The notes beneath the pieces are model-generated. The model had not been told where the DNA came from and made no database searches. It worked only from the letters and a program-made list of their open reading frames with translations. 64,000 nucleotides of DNA from Adhaeribacter aquaticus DSM 16391 (GTDB lineage Bacteria > Bacteroidota > Bacteroidia > Cytophagales > Hymenobacteraceae): assembly GCF_000473365.1 (NCBI RefSeq), contig NZ_KI421517.1, forward strand, positions 2,257,504 through 2,321,503. Direction: 5' to 3'. A program made the position numbers and the translations under genes. Positions 54,597 through 63,809 of the stretch are shown here, in pieces; the first letter of the stretch is position 1, and each line of letters opens with the position of its first letter.

Positions 54597-55862
54597 TTAT
54601 TTTTGAGCCATAGGCCCCGCCGGATTATTCGGATCAAAAGTGACTTTATCTAAATCAATGGTAAATGGCTTCATATCATCTTCCGGAACAGCAACTCCCA
54701 TTTCTTTAGCTACTTCTGCATATAAGTCCTGTATTATTAACTTATCAGCAATGGTTTTATAATCTGGCACTTCTTTTAAGTACCCAAAGCGCACGTACTG
54801 ATTCATGTACCAAATACCATGAGCCTTACGCGGATAGTTTACAGCACCTTTATTATGAAACACCATATAATCATTTTTATAAGTATGCTTACCCAGGTTA
54901 GCTCCAAGGTCATAATCTCCCATTAGGCGAGTTTCAATTTCCTTTGCCGGCGCATTTACGTAAGAGGCTCTACCAATAATTTCAGCAGCCTCGGTTCGGT
55001 TTTTTAGGTCATCTAACCAGATAGACGCCTCCATAATTGCTTTCATTACTTTTTTAAGATCTTCGCGGCGGCTTTCGCTGAATTGCTTGTTAACCACCAG
55101 CGCTTTTTCCGGATGGTTTTTCCAGATATCCTGGGTTGCTAAATGCGTAAAACCAATGCCTTGCTTAACTGCTACCTGGTTCCAGGGTTCGCCAACGCAA
55201 AAGCCATCCATGTTACCTACCTTCATGTTAGCTACCATTTGTGGCGGCGGAATAGTAATAATTTTCACTTTGTTCTGATCTACTTTAGCCGCCGCTAACC
55301 AATACCGCAACCAGATATCATGGGTACCACCCGGGTAAGTCATGGCAAAGGTTAATTCTTTTTTAGCCTGCATCTGATTTACCGCAGCAGCTATTCCATC
55401 CAGTTTCTGAAAACCAACTTTGCTGGCAAAATCATTAGACAATGTAATAGCCTGTCCGTTATTGTTCAGAATCATGGCAATTTTCATTTCAGAACCTGCC
55501 TTACCACTCACACCAGTGTAAACCGAGAATGGCATTCCGAATAAACAATGCGCCCCATCCAATTCACCGGTTAATATTTTATCGCGCACATTAGCCCAGG
55601 AAGCTTCTTTGGAAATCTGTACATCTACTCCGTACTTTTTAAACAAGCCTTTTTCGTGCGCAATTACCAGAGGCGCACAATCGGTTAGCGGAATAATACC
55701 TAAGGTTATTTTTTTACCAGTAACCGGCGCTTCAGCGGTTTCCGGGGCTGAAGCATTTTCAGCAGCGGCACTTTTAGAACCGCAGGACGAAAGCGTAGCG
55801 GAGCTCACGACTGCTAACAGCAGCGCGAACCAAAAAGAAAGGATTGCATTAATTGGTTTCAT
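54597..55862 (-). CDS. nrtA: Nitrate-binding lipoprotein of the ABC transporter
   Basis: 421 residues with signal and lipobox LSSCGSK near residue 27, then the NrtA/CmpA fold (IIPLTDCAPLVIAHEKGLF near residue 57; GAHCLFGMPFS; GEPWNQVA). Acts outside the inner membrane to deliver nitrate or nitrite to NrtBC. The porin gene is 100 bases upstream and the permease 80 downstream. Confidence 0.93.
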   Translation of the reverse strand: MKPINAILSFWFALLLAVVSSATLSSCGSKSAAAENASAPETAEAPVTGKKITLGIIPLTDCAPLVIAHEKGLFKKYGVDVQISKEASWANVRDKILTGELDGAHCLFGMPFSVYTGVSGKAGSEMKIAMILNNNGQAITLSNDFASKVGFQKLDGIAAAVNQMQAKKELTFAMTYPGGTHDIWLRYWLAAAKVDQNKVKIITIPPPQMVANMKVGNMDGFCVGEPWNQVAVKQGIGFTHLATQDIWKNHPEKALVVNKQFSESRREDLKKVMKAIMEASIWLDDLKNRTEAAEIIGRASYVNAPAKEIETRLMGDYDLGANLGKHTYKNDYMVFHNKGAVNYPRKAHGIWYMNQYVRFGYLKEVPDYKTIADKLIIQDLYAEVAKEMGVAVPEDDMKPFTIDLDKVTFDPNNPAGPMAQK

Positions 55863-55963
55863 TTTTTATAACAATTTGGATTTTACTTTCTGAAAATTTT
55901 AGACGTGTTGCACCAGGCATTATCTTTTACAGACATGCTAAAGCAAGAATTTCAGGGGATAAA

Positions 55964-57328
55964 TTATTTAGAAAGGAAGTTGGGTTTGATATTAATCATT
56001 AAATAAGCCCAGTTTGCCTGCAGATCAGGATTAGACACATTTTTCACTCCTACCGAAGCCAGGGAAGAAGTAGCAAACATAGTAGCATAGCCAGCTTCAA
56101 TATTTACCACCTTTGTTAGGTTAGCACTCAAAACCAAATCCAACTCGGTTCCAAAATTACGATCCAGGGTGGTGCCCTCGCTGTTTACTATATTATTAGA
56201 AGCTCTAAACTGATGCGCATCTAATGATAAAACAACATTGTCTTTTAGCTTGTACCGGGACTTTAAGTAGTAATTAACCAATCCACTTCTGCCAAAACCG
56301 TCAGCTACATAAAAGTAATCCATCAACCCCCAGAATTTATGGGGCGTACCATACAATGGATCAAACCGGCGATTTACCCCATCGGTATTTACCGGGTTGT
56401 TTCCGGAAGTGTAATCTATACCAGGACCAACACTTAATAATGGAGTAACAGCATACATAGCTGCGGCTGATACCAAATGAGCTGCTAACTTGGCACCATC
56501 TTTATCTTTTCCGCGCTGGATATAAGCACTACCCGTAAAGTTTAATTTCTTTAACGGCGACACTGTTAGATAAGTCCCCGTAGTAACCCTGCTCCAAACA
56601 CCCGGATCTGACACCCGAGCTCCACTTACCAGGCGGTATTTATTAAAATCATCTTTTAAAGCTAAAAAGGAAACATTACCGGTTTTTAATTTACGACCAG
56701 CATACAAAAACTGCATAGTTTTATACAATGCCCCAATACCGTTGGTACCAGCTATATAACCGGTTGGCACACCATTATATACCGTCCCGATTTTACGTTC
56801 CTGGTTTTGGTTATAAGCTATTCCCAAATGACCTATCCAACCATTATTTTCCAGCTTTAATAAAGCCAGGTCATGCCGGCGTCCTTGCTGCAACCAATCC
56901 AGATTACCCAGCAATCTCGAATCATCATACACCAATTCCTGCCGACCAACTTTTAAGGAAAAATTATCAACCGTAGAACTCGTATCTAAAAGAGCCACTT
57001 CACCCCAGGCTTCATGCACCATTAAACCATCATTTGCATCCAGTGTTATTCTATTAATACTAGAAGCATCCTGTCCCCAAACCCGCACATCCTGAATAGC
57101 AGTAAACAATTTAAAACGATACCCGCCATAGCCAAAGCCTAAACGGGTGCGTTGAGAGGTAAAAAAAGCAGATTCTGCTCCTTTTGGAGACAATGTACCC
57201 TGCCCGTCGCGAAGCTCAGACCGGGTACGAAGCTGACCGGAAACAGAAAATTGCGCATGTGCTGTACCACAGAACAGAAATCCGAGCACTAGCCCGCCAA
57301 TAAGTTGGCTGCGTAACTTTTTTTTCAT
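55964..57328 (-). CDS. Outer-membrane porin, alginate-export type
   Basis: 454 residues with a signal peptide (cleavage near AHAQ) and a beta-barrel rich in aromatic strands, for example SGQLRTRSELRDG near the start and LQQGRRHDLALLKL. The layout matches the alginate_exp family of Bacteroidota. As the first gene of the nrt unit, a nitrate or anion channel is inferred. Transcription probably starts near the conserved regulatory block at 57519-57599. Confidence 0.8.
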   Translation of the reverse strand: MKKKLRSQLIGGLVLGFLFCGTAHAQFSVSGQLRTRSELRDGQGTLSPKGAESAFFTSQRTRLGFGYGGYRFKLFTAIQDVRVWGQDASSINRITLDANDGLMVHEAWGEVALLDTSSTVDNFSLKVGRQELVYDDSRLLGNLDWLQQGRRHDLALLKLENNGWIGHLGIAYNQNQERKIGTVYNGVPTGYIAGTNGIGALYKTMQFLYAGRKLKTGNVSFLALKDDFNKYRLVSGARVSDPGVWSRVTTGTYLTVSPLKKLNFTGSAYIQRGKDKDGAKLAAHLVSAAAMYAVTPLLSVGPGIDYTSGNNPVNTDGVNRRFDPLYGTPHKFWGLMDYFYVADGFGRSGLVNYYLKSRYKLKDNVVLSLDAHQFRASNNIVNSEGTTLDRNFGTELDLVLSANLTKVVNIEAGYATMFATSSLASVGVKNVSNPDLQANWAYLMINIKPNFLSK

Positions 57329-57518
57329 AAATTTGAAATGGTTTAGGTTAGAAATAATTTGAACTGAACACTTTTTTCCTGCCCTGAAGGATTGGCCGAT
57401 CTTTCAGGGCATTTTTATTTTAAAGAGTCTAAAATCAACAAGCCCCCTCCCATTAGAATACTTAAATTTTGTAAATACTCTTAATCTTGAGCAGGTAGGT
57501 ATATTTTTAAACCTTATC

Positions 57519-57599
57519 TTGAGTAATATTACTTATTTTTATATTTATCACCTAAATTTTAAAGTAAATTTTTATAAAATTTATGTTTTTAACCAAAAT
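57519..57599 (-). promoter_or_regulatory. Conserved nitrate regulatory block upstream of the porin-nrt operon
   Basis: Ungapped counterpart of 52175-52255 with the palindrome AGTA-ATAT-TACT at 57522-57533, about 200 bases before the porin start. Same three cores and spacing. Confidence 0.65.
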
Positions 57600-57819
57600 A
57601 CTCATATTTTTGAAGGTAGTATTAAAAATTAATCAAATTTTTAATATATTTATTAAATACTTCTTAATTACAATTTCACCAGGATTTACGCCTATTACTA
57701 TTAAAATCAATACCTTAGGAAAAAGCCTTAAAAATTCACCTTTACATAAAGTTTAACTTAAGGGCAGGAGCAAGAAGAAAAACGCAATAAAAGAGCCTAA
57801 TCCTTTCATTTTAAAAATT

Positions 57820-57833
57820 TACTCAATTAAGTA
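57820..57833 (+). promoter_or_regulatory. Palindrome upstream of the sensor kinase
   Basis: TACTCAA-TTAAGTA, inverted half sites with one mismatch, about 150 bases before the sensor kinase ATG. Possible autoregulatory site. Confidence 0.4.
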
Positions 57834-57984
57834 TATATGCTTATTTAAATCGGGAACACCTTTAATTAACTCAACTAAGCTTTACCATATAATAAACACC
57901 AAGGCAAAAGGAATTTCAAGTATTTATCTATAGAGTAAAACAAAATCTGGTAATTCTCACCCTACTACTTCAATTCAATTAACT

Positions 57985-59442
57985 ATGTCCCAGGTTGCCA
58001 ATCCACATATTGCTAAAAAAATTACCTGGCTTTATTTACTAGCCCTTACCGCTGTTGCTTTATTAACTATAGGTGGGCAATTACTGGTACAGCGTTCCTT
58101 AAGAAGACAACAGAATGACTCCCGGGTAGTAAACATTGCCGGCCGGCAACGGATGCTCAGCCAAAAAATATCTAAAACAGTACTTCTGCTGCAAAATCAC
58201 CCTGATAGCACCCAAGCCTCTATATATGTAGCCGATTTAACAGAAGCACTGGATTTATGGAAGAAAAATCATGACGGGTTAAAGGACGGTTATTTAGCCT
58301 ATGTACAAACCCCAGTACATAATAGCGCCGCTATAAGCAACATGCTGACTCAAATAGATCCACTCTTTCAGGCTATTTACACGAATGCCCGATTTATAAG
58401 CAGTTCTTACAAAGCAGAAAAGCTAAAAGCCTTACCAGCTTTTTCAAAAGAAAGCCAATTTATTTTAAGCAATGAAAGACTCTTTTTGAAAGGCATGGAC
58501 CAAATTGTATCGCAATATGATATAGAGGCTACCAATCGGGTGAATTACTCCCAGAACATAGAATATATCTTATTGTTTTGCACCTTAGGCATCTTACTAT
58601 TAGAAGGACTTTTTATTTTCCGACCAGCCGTAAATCAAATCCAATACACGATTGGCTTATTAATAAACTCGGAAAGGAGAACGCAAAAAATAAACGAGGA
58701 ACTGGTTCAGGCCAATAAGTCTTTAGAGGAAACCCGGGAAGCCTTACTGGAAGCCACGAACCAAAAGTATTTGCAACAAATGAATGAGCAGAAATTAAGA
58801 GCTGCTTATTTAATTGAGGGGCAGGAAGAGGAAAGAAAACGCGTAGCGCGCGAAATACACGATGGGCTGGGCCAAATGCTAACCGCACTAAAATTTGGTA
58901 TTGAAAGAATTGGCGACAACCTGAATGATTCAGAAACAGCCCGTAACAACATGGCAGGCCTTCAAGATTTAATTTCCCAAACAATTTCGGAAGCCCGCAC
59001 AATTTCCTTTAACCTCATGCCAGCGGTCTTAAGTGATTTCGGGATTTCTTCTGCCTTAAAACTACTAACCGCCCAGGTAGCAGCTAATGCCAATGTAAAT
59101 GTCACTTTTAACACCAACTGGAACGGTAAACGCTTACTTAAAAACACCGAAATCGGGTTGTACCGGGTAAGCCAGGAGGCTTTGCATAATGCAGTTAAAT
59201 ATGCGGGCGCCAAGGACATTACGGTGGAATTATGGAGCAAGAAAAAATACCTGCACTTAACCATAGCCGACAATGGCAAAGGGTTTAAACAGGAAAGGCT
59301 AGCCGCCCAACCCAAGAAAACAGGATTAGCCCACGGCATCAGCAATATGAAAGAAAGAGTTTCTATGATAAACGGCGAAATAGAAATAAACTCCAAAGCC
59401 GGAAAAGGTACCCAGATAAATGTAAAAGCACCACTCCTATAA
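57985..59442 (+). CDS. NarX/PilJ-like sensor histidine kinase
   Basis: 485 residues. A membrane segment (about 13-33), a periplasmic domain (about 35-190) with the NarX/PilJ signature NIAGRQRMLSQKISK, a second segment (about 193-213), a coiled linker, and the HisKA_3 kinase with His292 (EIHDGLGQ) and an HATPase whose N box is near residue 395 (QEALHNAVKYAG). The P-box-like NIAGRQRM supports nitrate or nitrite sensing. It is paired with the response regulator 8 bases downstream and divergent from the porin-nrt operon. Confidence 0.9.
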   Translation: MSQVANPHIAKKITWLYLLALTAVALLTIGGQLLVQRSLRRQQNDSRVVNIAGRQRMLSQKISKTVLLLQNHPDSTQASIYVADLTEALDLWKKNHDGLKDGYLAYVQTPVHNSAAISNMLTQIDPLFQAIYTNARFISSSYKAEKLKALPAFSKESQFILSNERLFLKGMDQIVSQYDIEATNRVNYSQNIEYILLFCTLGILLLEGLFIFRPAVNQIQYTIGLLINSERRTQKINEELVQANKSLEETREALLEATNQKYLQQMNEQKLRAAYLIEGQEEERKRVAREIHDGLGQMLTALKFGIERIGDNLNDSETARNNMAGLQDLISQTISEARTISFNLMPAVLSDFGISSALKLLTAQVAANANVNVTFNTNWNGKRLLKNTEIGLYRVSQEALHNAVKYAGAKDITVELWSKKKYLHLTIADNGKGFKQERLAAQPKKTGLAHGISNMKERVSMINGEIEINSKAGKGTQINVKAPLL

Positions 59443-59449
59443 TTATAAT

Positions 59450-60100
59450 ATGAACAAAATTAAAGTATTACTTGCCGACGATCATTTTATAGTACGCAAT
59501 GGTATCAGGTCTTTACTGGAAGGCCTGACAGATGTAGAAATTGTGGGAGAAGCGCAAAATGGCGCTGAAGCCATTGCCATGGTACAAGAACTCTCTCCGG
59601 ATGTACTTATGATAGACATTGCCATGCCTGTTATGAACGGCCTGGAAGCGACTGCCCAGATAAGCAAACAATACAAGCAAACAAAGGCTTTAATGCTATC
59701 TATGCACAACAACGAAGACTATATATTAAAATCAGTAGAAGCCGGGGCTTATGGCTACTTATTAAAAGACAGCACCCGCGACGAAATGTTGCGCGCTTTA
59801 CGAACGGTAGCCAATGGCGAAAAATACTTCAGCCCTTCCGTTTCAAATATTATCATCACTTCCTATCTGCATAAAGTAAACAAACCCGACAAACCAATTA
59901 TTAAAAAAGCTAAGCTTTCCAGGCAGGAAAAAGCTATTCTTAATTTTGTTATAGATGGGTTAAACAGCCGGGAAATTGCAGAAAAGCTTGAATTAAGCGT
60001 ACGAACCATAGATAATCACCGCGCCAACATGATGAAGCGCTTAAGGGTTAAAAATGCCGTAGAACTGGTAAAGAAAGCCTTAGATGAAAAACTATTATAA
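59450..60100 (+). CDS. NarL-family response regulator
   Basis: 216 residues: a receiver with phospho-Asp56 (MIDIAMPVMNG) and a C-terminal LuxR-type helix-turn-helix (about 150-210, LSVRTIDNHRANMMKRL). Starts 8 bases after the kinase gene. Likely binds the AGTA-N4-TACT sites of the nitrate operons. Confidence 0.92.
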   Translation: MNKIKVLLADDHFIVRNGIRSLLEGLTDVEIVGEAQNGAEAIAMVQELSPDVLMIDIAMPVMNGLEATAQISKQYKQTKALMLSMHNNEDYILKSVEAGAYGYLLKDSTRDEMLRALRTVANGEKYFSPSVSNIIITSYLHKVNKPDKPIIKKAKLSRQEKAILNFVIDGLNSREIAEKLELSVRTIDNHRANMMKRLRVKNAVELVKKALDEKLL

Positions 60101-60120
60101 TAAACTTTCAGCTAATACAT

Positions 60121-60166
60121 ATAAAAAGAGAAGCCTGATGTGGTAGCATCAGGCTTCTCTTTTTAT
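60121..60166. terminator. Bidirectional terminator after the regulator gene
   Basis: A perfect 20-bp stem, ATAAAAAGAGAAGCCTGATG (60121-60140) with 60147-60166 and loop TGGTAG; A and T runs on both sides serve the regulator gene and the convergent small gene. Confidence 0.93.
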
Positions 60167-60180
60167 ATGTATTACTTTAA

Positions 60181-60381
60181 TTAGTTAACAGATGCCATCC
60201 AGCTGGCTTTCTTCGGCTCTACTGGTGCAGTTAAATTAATGTACAAAAATTTATTATTGTGTGAATAACCTTCGTTCCAACTTTCCTTGTAAGGCATAGT
60301 AACCATGTCCGCTTCTTCAAATAAGAATTTCTTTGCTTTCTCAGTTTTTACTCCGGTTTTTTCTACACTATTAACGTACAT
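60181..60381 (-). CDS. Small soluble protein of unknown function
   Basis: A 66-residue protein, mildly basic at the start and neutral later, with no signal or membrane segment. I do not recognise a family. It is supported by its own -7 element (TATCTTTG on the minus strand, 60494-60501) and by the terminator at its end, with a leader of about 105 bases. Convergent with the response regulator; no link to nitrate is proven. Confidence 0.6.
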   Translation of the reverse strand: MYVNSVEKTGVKTEKAKKFLFEEADMVTMPYKESWNEGYSHNNKFLYINLTAPVEPKKASWMASVN

Positions 60382-60493
60382 ATAAATTTAGTTTTGGTTT
60401 ATTATTTATAAGAACTAGAATAACTTTTATACTGTAAAAACCGAAAATTTGTTGTAGCTGTTGTAGCCTTACTCTCAGTCATATAGCTTACAA

Positions 60494-60501
60494 CAAAGAT
60501 A
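60494..60501 (-). promoter_or_regulatory. -7 element of the small gene
   Basis: The minus strand reads TATCTTTG, an exact TAnnTTTG match. The inferred start near 60487 gives a leader of about 105 bases containing two GTTGTAGC-like units. Confidence 0.45.
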
Positions 60502-60698
60502 GAGGAATAATTCACTTCATTGAATAATTTTTGATGTTTTTCCCTATATTTTATAAAAATTACAGATAAACACGTACTTTATTAAAAGATATAAGTAAAA
60601 ATACTTAAATCATATTAAATACGTATTTTTCCCAAAATATAAGTTACCCATAACACTTATGAGGTAATTCCAGCTAATACCAGCCCCACTAAAAAGAA

Positions 60699-60753
60699 AA
60701 TTCCGAAGGTATTTAATTAACCTTTATTTAGTTAATTAAACTCCTTCGGAATT
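60699..60753 (-). terminator. Terminator after the epimerase gene
   Basis: A 22-bp stem with two mismatches, AATTCCGAAGGTATTTAATT (from 60699) against 60732-60753, with an 11-base loop. On the minus strand it is followed by TTTTCTTTTT. Confidence 0.85.
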
Positions 60754-60793
60754 AAGCAAGCCATACAATTTTGGCTTAAAAAACCTTTAAATT

Positions 60794-61735
60794 TTATTTG
60801 TAATACCCGGATGGTACAAAAGAGAAATGACGACTAAAGTTCTTTAGCTCCTCCTCCAGTGTTGTGGGTACATACGTACTTATTTCATTTAACTTACTTT
60901 GTGGATTAACAAATAAAGTTCTTGACTTCCGGTCCTGCAGAATATACAGCATTTCCAAGTCCGGATAAATACCTTTCAACGCATCAGCTACTTCCAGTAC
61001 ACTTAAGTTTTTATCCACTAAATTAAACGTACCCGATTCCAGATTATCATGTTTAATGATATTGGCTAAATCCTGGCTTACTTTATCTATATGTACAAAA
61101 GCCCGCTGCTGCTTACCGTTTCCTTGCACCGTTATCCGGTTGTTGTAGTGGGCATCAAACATAAATTTGTTAATTACAGCATCGAACCGTAGGCTGCGGC
61201 TATACCCATACACATTGCCACACCGGATATTATATACTTTCATCCGATCAGTTAAACGCAACATCATTTTTTCGCCGTTAAACTTCGAAATACCATAATA
61301 GGTACGCGGCTGCGGCTCCGTATTTTCCTCTATTTGTTCCTCATTCGCTCCATAAACAGAAGTAGAGCTTACATAAACTAATTTTTGCACACTGCTTCCC
61401 TCCAAAGCATAGCTTAATTCAGCCGTGCCCCAATGGTTTACCTGCTCAAATAAATGCGGATCGTCGTTGGAAAAAGTAGTTAAAACTTTTGCTGCCAGGT
61501 GGTATACTACATCTACCTTAGCCACTACTTTACGGAGTTTATAAGAATCTAAAATATCGCCCATCACAAACCGTACGCGGTTATCAGCTAATTTGCGATG
61601 CCCAATAAATAAGTTAAAATTTTTCCGGATCAGGTTATCGTAAATAATGACCTCTTCTACTTCCGGGTTTTCAAGAAGCTGTTGAATAAGTTCGGTGCCG
61701 ATATAACCGGCACCGCCTGTTACTAATATTTTCAT
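60794..61735 (-). CDS. NAD-dependent epimerase/dehydratase
   Basis: A 313-residue extended SDR. The NAD loop VTGGAGYIG is at the start, with the catalytic Ser-Ser-Thr (VYVSSTSVYG) and Tyr-Lys (YYGISKFNGE) typical of UDP-sugar epimerases. Substrate unknown. It lies 3 bases after cysH in the same unit, so may be co-transcribed with sulfur genes without a direct metabolic link. Confidence 0.87.
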   Translation of the reverse strand: MKILVTGGAGYIGTELIQQLLENPEVEEVIIYDNLIRKNFNLFIGHRKLADNRVRFVMGDILDSYKLRKVVAKVDVVYHLAAKVLTTFSNDDPHLFEQVNHWGTAELSYALEGSSVQKLVYVSSTSVYGANEEQIEENTEPQPRTYYGISKFNGEKMMLRLTDRMKVYNIRCGNVYGYSRSLRFDAVINKFMFDAHYNNRITVQGNGKQQRAFVHIDKVSQDLANIIKHDNLESGTFNLVDKNLSVLEVADALKGIYPDLEMLYILQDRKSRTLFVNPQSKLNEISTYVPTTLEEELKNFSRHFSFVPSGYYK

Positions 61736-61738
61736 TTT

Positions 61739-62416
61739 TTATTTTTGGATGAGTTGGGTGTGTAACCCACATTCGGTTTTGTTCATGCCGGCCCAGCGGC
61801 CACTGCGATCGTCCAGAAGAGCGTTCACATCTATTTTACGGGTACAAGGTTCGCAGCCAATACTTAAATAACCTTCGCTTTCCAGCGGATGTTTAGGCAA
61901 TTTAAATTCCCGAATGTAATCGTACACCATTTTACTGGTCCAGTTTAACATGGGGTGAAACCGGATTACGCCGTTAGGTGCTTTTTCTTCCCGCTTCATA
62001 GCAGCCCGCACTTTACTCTGGTCGCCCCGCACCCCGCTTATCCAAACATCGTTACTTGCCAAAATAGGCTCTAACGGTTGTATTTTATTTAGGTAGCAGC
62101 AGTAGTCCGGATCGGAGGTAAACAACAAGCGCCCGGCGGCATCTTTTTGCTGATTACGCGGCACTGCTGAGTACAAATCGGTAATATTCAGGCCTAGTAA
62201 ATCCTGCACCTGCTTCCGGAAACTTAAGGTTTCCGGGAAATGGTAACCAGTATTTAAAAAATAAACCGGCACATCGGGGGCTACCCGGCTTATAATATGC
62301 AACAAAGGCATACTATTGGTTTGCAGCGAAGACGAAGCAAATACTTTAAGACCACGGTCTTTGTAGCCGTCTAAGTCCTTTTTTATCTCCTCTACCAAAC
62401 TATCAAACTGACTCAT
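61739..62416 (-). CDS. cysH: Adenylyl/phosphoadenylyl-sulfate reductase
   Basis: 225 residues, reducing APS or PAPS to sulfite in sulfate assimilation. The [4Fe-4S] ligand pairs Cys106-Cys107 (DYCCYL) and Cys188-Cys191 (IGCEPC) indicate an iron-sulfur APS reductase rather than the PAPS type of E. coli; catalytic Cys216 (ECGLH) is present. AAGGAG stands before the ATG. Its own -7 element is visible, but it may also be reached from the upstream attenuator. Confidence 0.94.
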   Translation of the reverse strand: MSQFDSLVEEIKKDLDGYKDRGLKVFASSSLQTNSMPLLHIISRVAPDVPVYFLNTGYHFPETLSFRKQVQDLLGLNITDLYSAVPRNQQKDAAGRLLFTSDPDYCCYLNKIQPLEPILASNDVWISGVRGDQSKVRAAMKREEKAPNGVIRFHPMLNWTSKMVYDYIREFKLPKHPLESEGYLSIGCEPCTRKIDVNALLDDRSGRWAGMNKTECGLHTQLIQK

Positions 62417-62474
62417 AATTCTTCTCCTTTAAGATTCCCTTCAACGGAATTGGATGTTCAATAAATTTATTATA

Positions 62475-62482
62475 CAAAATTA
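62475..62482 (-). promoter_or_regulatory. -7 element of cysH
   Basis: The minus strand reads TAATTTTG, an exact TAnnTTTG match in the gap between moeB and cysH. The start near 62468 gives a leader of about 52 bases, within which ATTCC and GGAAT can pair. Confidence 0.5.
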
Positions 62483-62562
62483 TCTTGTTCCGGGAAACTG
62501 GATAGGTTTAACTCCTTTTCAATTTCCTTACAAGCTGGCATACACCAAACTGCCAATATTTC

Positions 62563-63702
62563 TTAGTATTTAGGCACAGTTGGATCTATCTGATCAGACC
62601 AGGCCAGGATACCACCTTTCAAGTTGTACAGGTTATTATAACCATATTTCTGCTCTAAGAAAGTAACGGCATTACCACTACGGGCACCACTTCTACAATG
62701 AATAACTACCTGCTTATCTTTAGAAATTTTATCTTTCTGAACATCAACCTGGCCTAATGGAATTAGCTCGCCACCTAAGTTGGCAATTTCAAATTCGTGC
62801 GGTTCCCGCACATCTATTAACTGAAAATCGGCGCCACTGTCGCGTAATTCTTTTAGCTGTTCAACGGTTATTTCTTTCATATTCTTTTCATCGTTTACTT
62901 TTTCATCTACTAAACAAGAAGCATCTGCCTCTACTTTTAATTCGGTTATGGCTGCAACTTTGGGATTTTTCCGGTACCGGATTATCCTGCTTTCCGCTGT
63001 TAATGCATCGTATAGCAATAATCTTCCGGCTAACGTTTCACCCACTCCGGTTACCAGCTTAATAACTTCATTGGCCTGCATGGAGCCCACAATACCCGGC
63101 AAAACACCAATTACGCCACTTTCAGCACAATTTGGTGATGCTCCCGGCACCGGATATAAGTCGCGGTAATGCGGACTGCGGTCTCCTTCTTTGGCTATGG
63201 CATTAAAAACACTTACCTGCCCTTCAAACCGGTAAATGCTGCCATAAACCAAAGGCTTTCCAGCCAGTACACAGGCATCATTCAGCAGGTAACGGGTCAG
63301 AAAATTATCGGTCGCATCTACAATTATATCATAGGGCGCTATTACTTCCAGCACGTTTTCCTTTGTTACTGCCTCATTCAACACTACAATTCGGGTAAAA
63401 GGGTTTAAAGCTAAAAGCCGCTGCTCTGCTAAAAACGCTTTAGATTTACCCACATCCGCCGTGGTAAACAAGATTTGCCGCTGTAAATTACTTTCCGATA
63501 CCGTATCGCCGTCTGCAATACCTAAGGTACCTATTCCGGCAGCCGCCAGATACAACAATACCGGACTACCTAAACCACCTGCTCCAACTACCAGTACTTT
63601 AGCTGCTTTTAGCTTTTGCTGGCCTCCCATTCCAATTTCCGGAATGACCAGGTGTCGCTGGTAACGGTTTATTTCTGCCCGGTCTAAATTCTCCAAAGCC
63701 AT
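62563..63702 (-). CDS. moeB: MoeB/ThiF-type adenylyltransferase with rhodanese domain
   Basis: 379 residues. The N-terminal E1-like part activates a sulfur-carrier C-terminus: nucleotide loop VGAGGLGSPVLLYLAAAGIG near residue 37 and NCAESGVIGV near 190. The C-terminal rhodanese (about 285-375) has the active Cys loop IHCRSGARSG. The zinc CxxC pair of classical MoeB (as in RNPGCPVCG) is absent; the equivalent segment reads KNPKVAAI. It supplies activated sulfur to MoaD and perhaps to other carriers, such as ThiS or a cysteine-pathway carrier. First gene after the Cys leader. Confidence 0.9.
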   Translation of the reverse strand: MALENLDRAEINRYQRHLVIPEIGMGGQQKLKAAKVLVVGAGGLGSPVLLYLAAAGIGTLGIADGDTVSESNLQRQILFTTADVGKSKAFLAEQRLLALNPFTRIVVLNEAVTKENVLEVIAPYDIIVDATDNFLTRYLLNDACVLAGKPLVYGSIYRFEGQVSVFNAIAKEGDRSPHYRDLYPVPGASPNCAESGVIGVLPGIVGSMQANEVIKLVTGVGETLAGRLLLYDALTAESRIIRYRKNPKVAAITELKVEADASCLVDEKVNDEKNMKEITVEQLKELRDSGADFQLIDVREPHEFEIANLGGELIPLGQVDVQKDKISKDKQVVIHCRSGARSGNAVTFLEQKYGYNNLYNLKGGILAWSDQIDPTVPKY

Positions 63703-63735
63703 TTCCTACTATTCCGGTTGGTTAAGTGTTTAATT

Positions 63736-63784
63736 AAAAAAATAAAAAGCCTTTCCGAAAAACGAAAAGGCTTTTTATTTTTTT
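63736..63784 (-). terminator. Attenuator terminator before moeB
   Basis: On the minus strand the arms 63784-63763 and 63757-63736 form a 22-bp stem (one G-U pair) with loop UUUUU, ending in a T-rich run. It lies between the Cys leader stop (63810) and moeB start (63702). Confidence 0.85.
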
Positions 63785-63809
63785 ATATCAATGCAAAATG
63801 ATACCAAAA

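Larger units (their letters stand above)
57329..57984. other. Divergent regulatory region between porin and sensor kinase
   Basis: About 655 bases, strongly AT-rich, with no gene. Holds the conserved block at 57519-57599 and a TACT-N6-AGTA palindrome at 57820-57833. Promoters for both directions must lie here. Confidence 0.6.
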
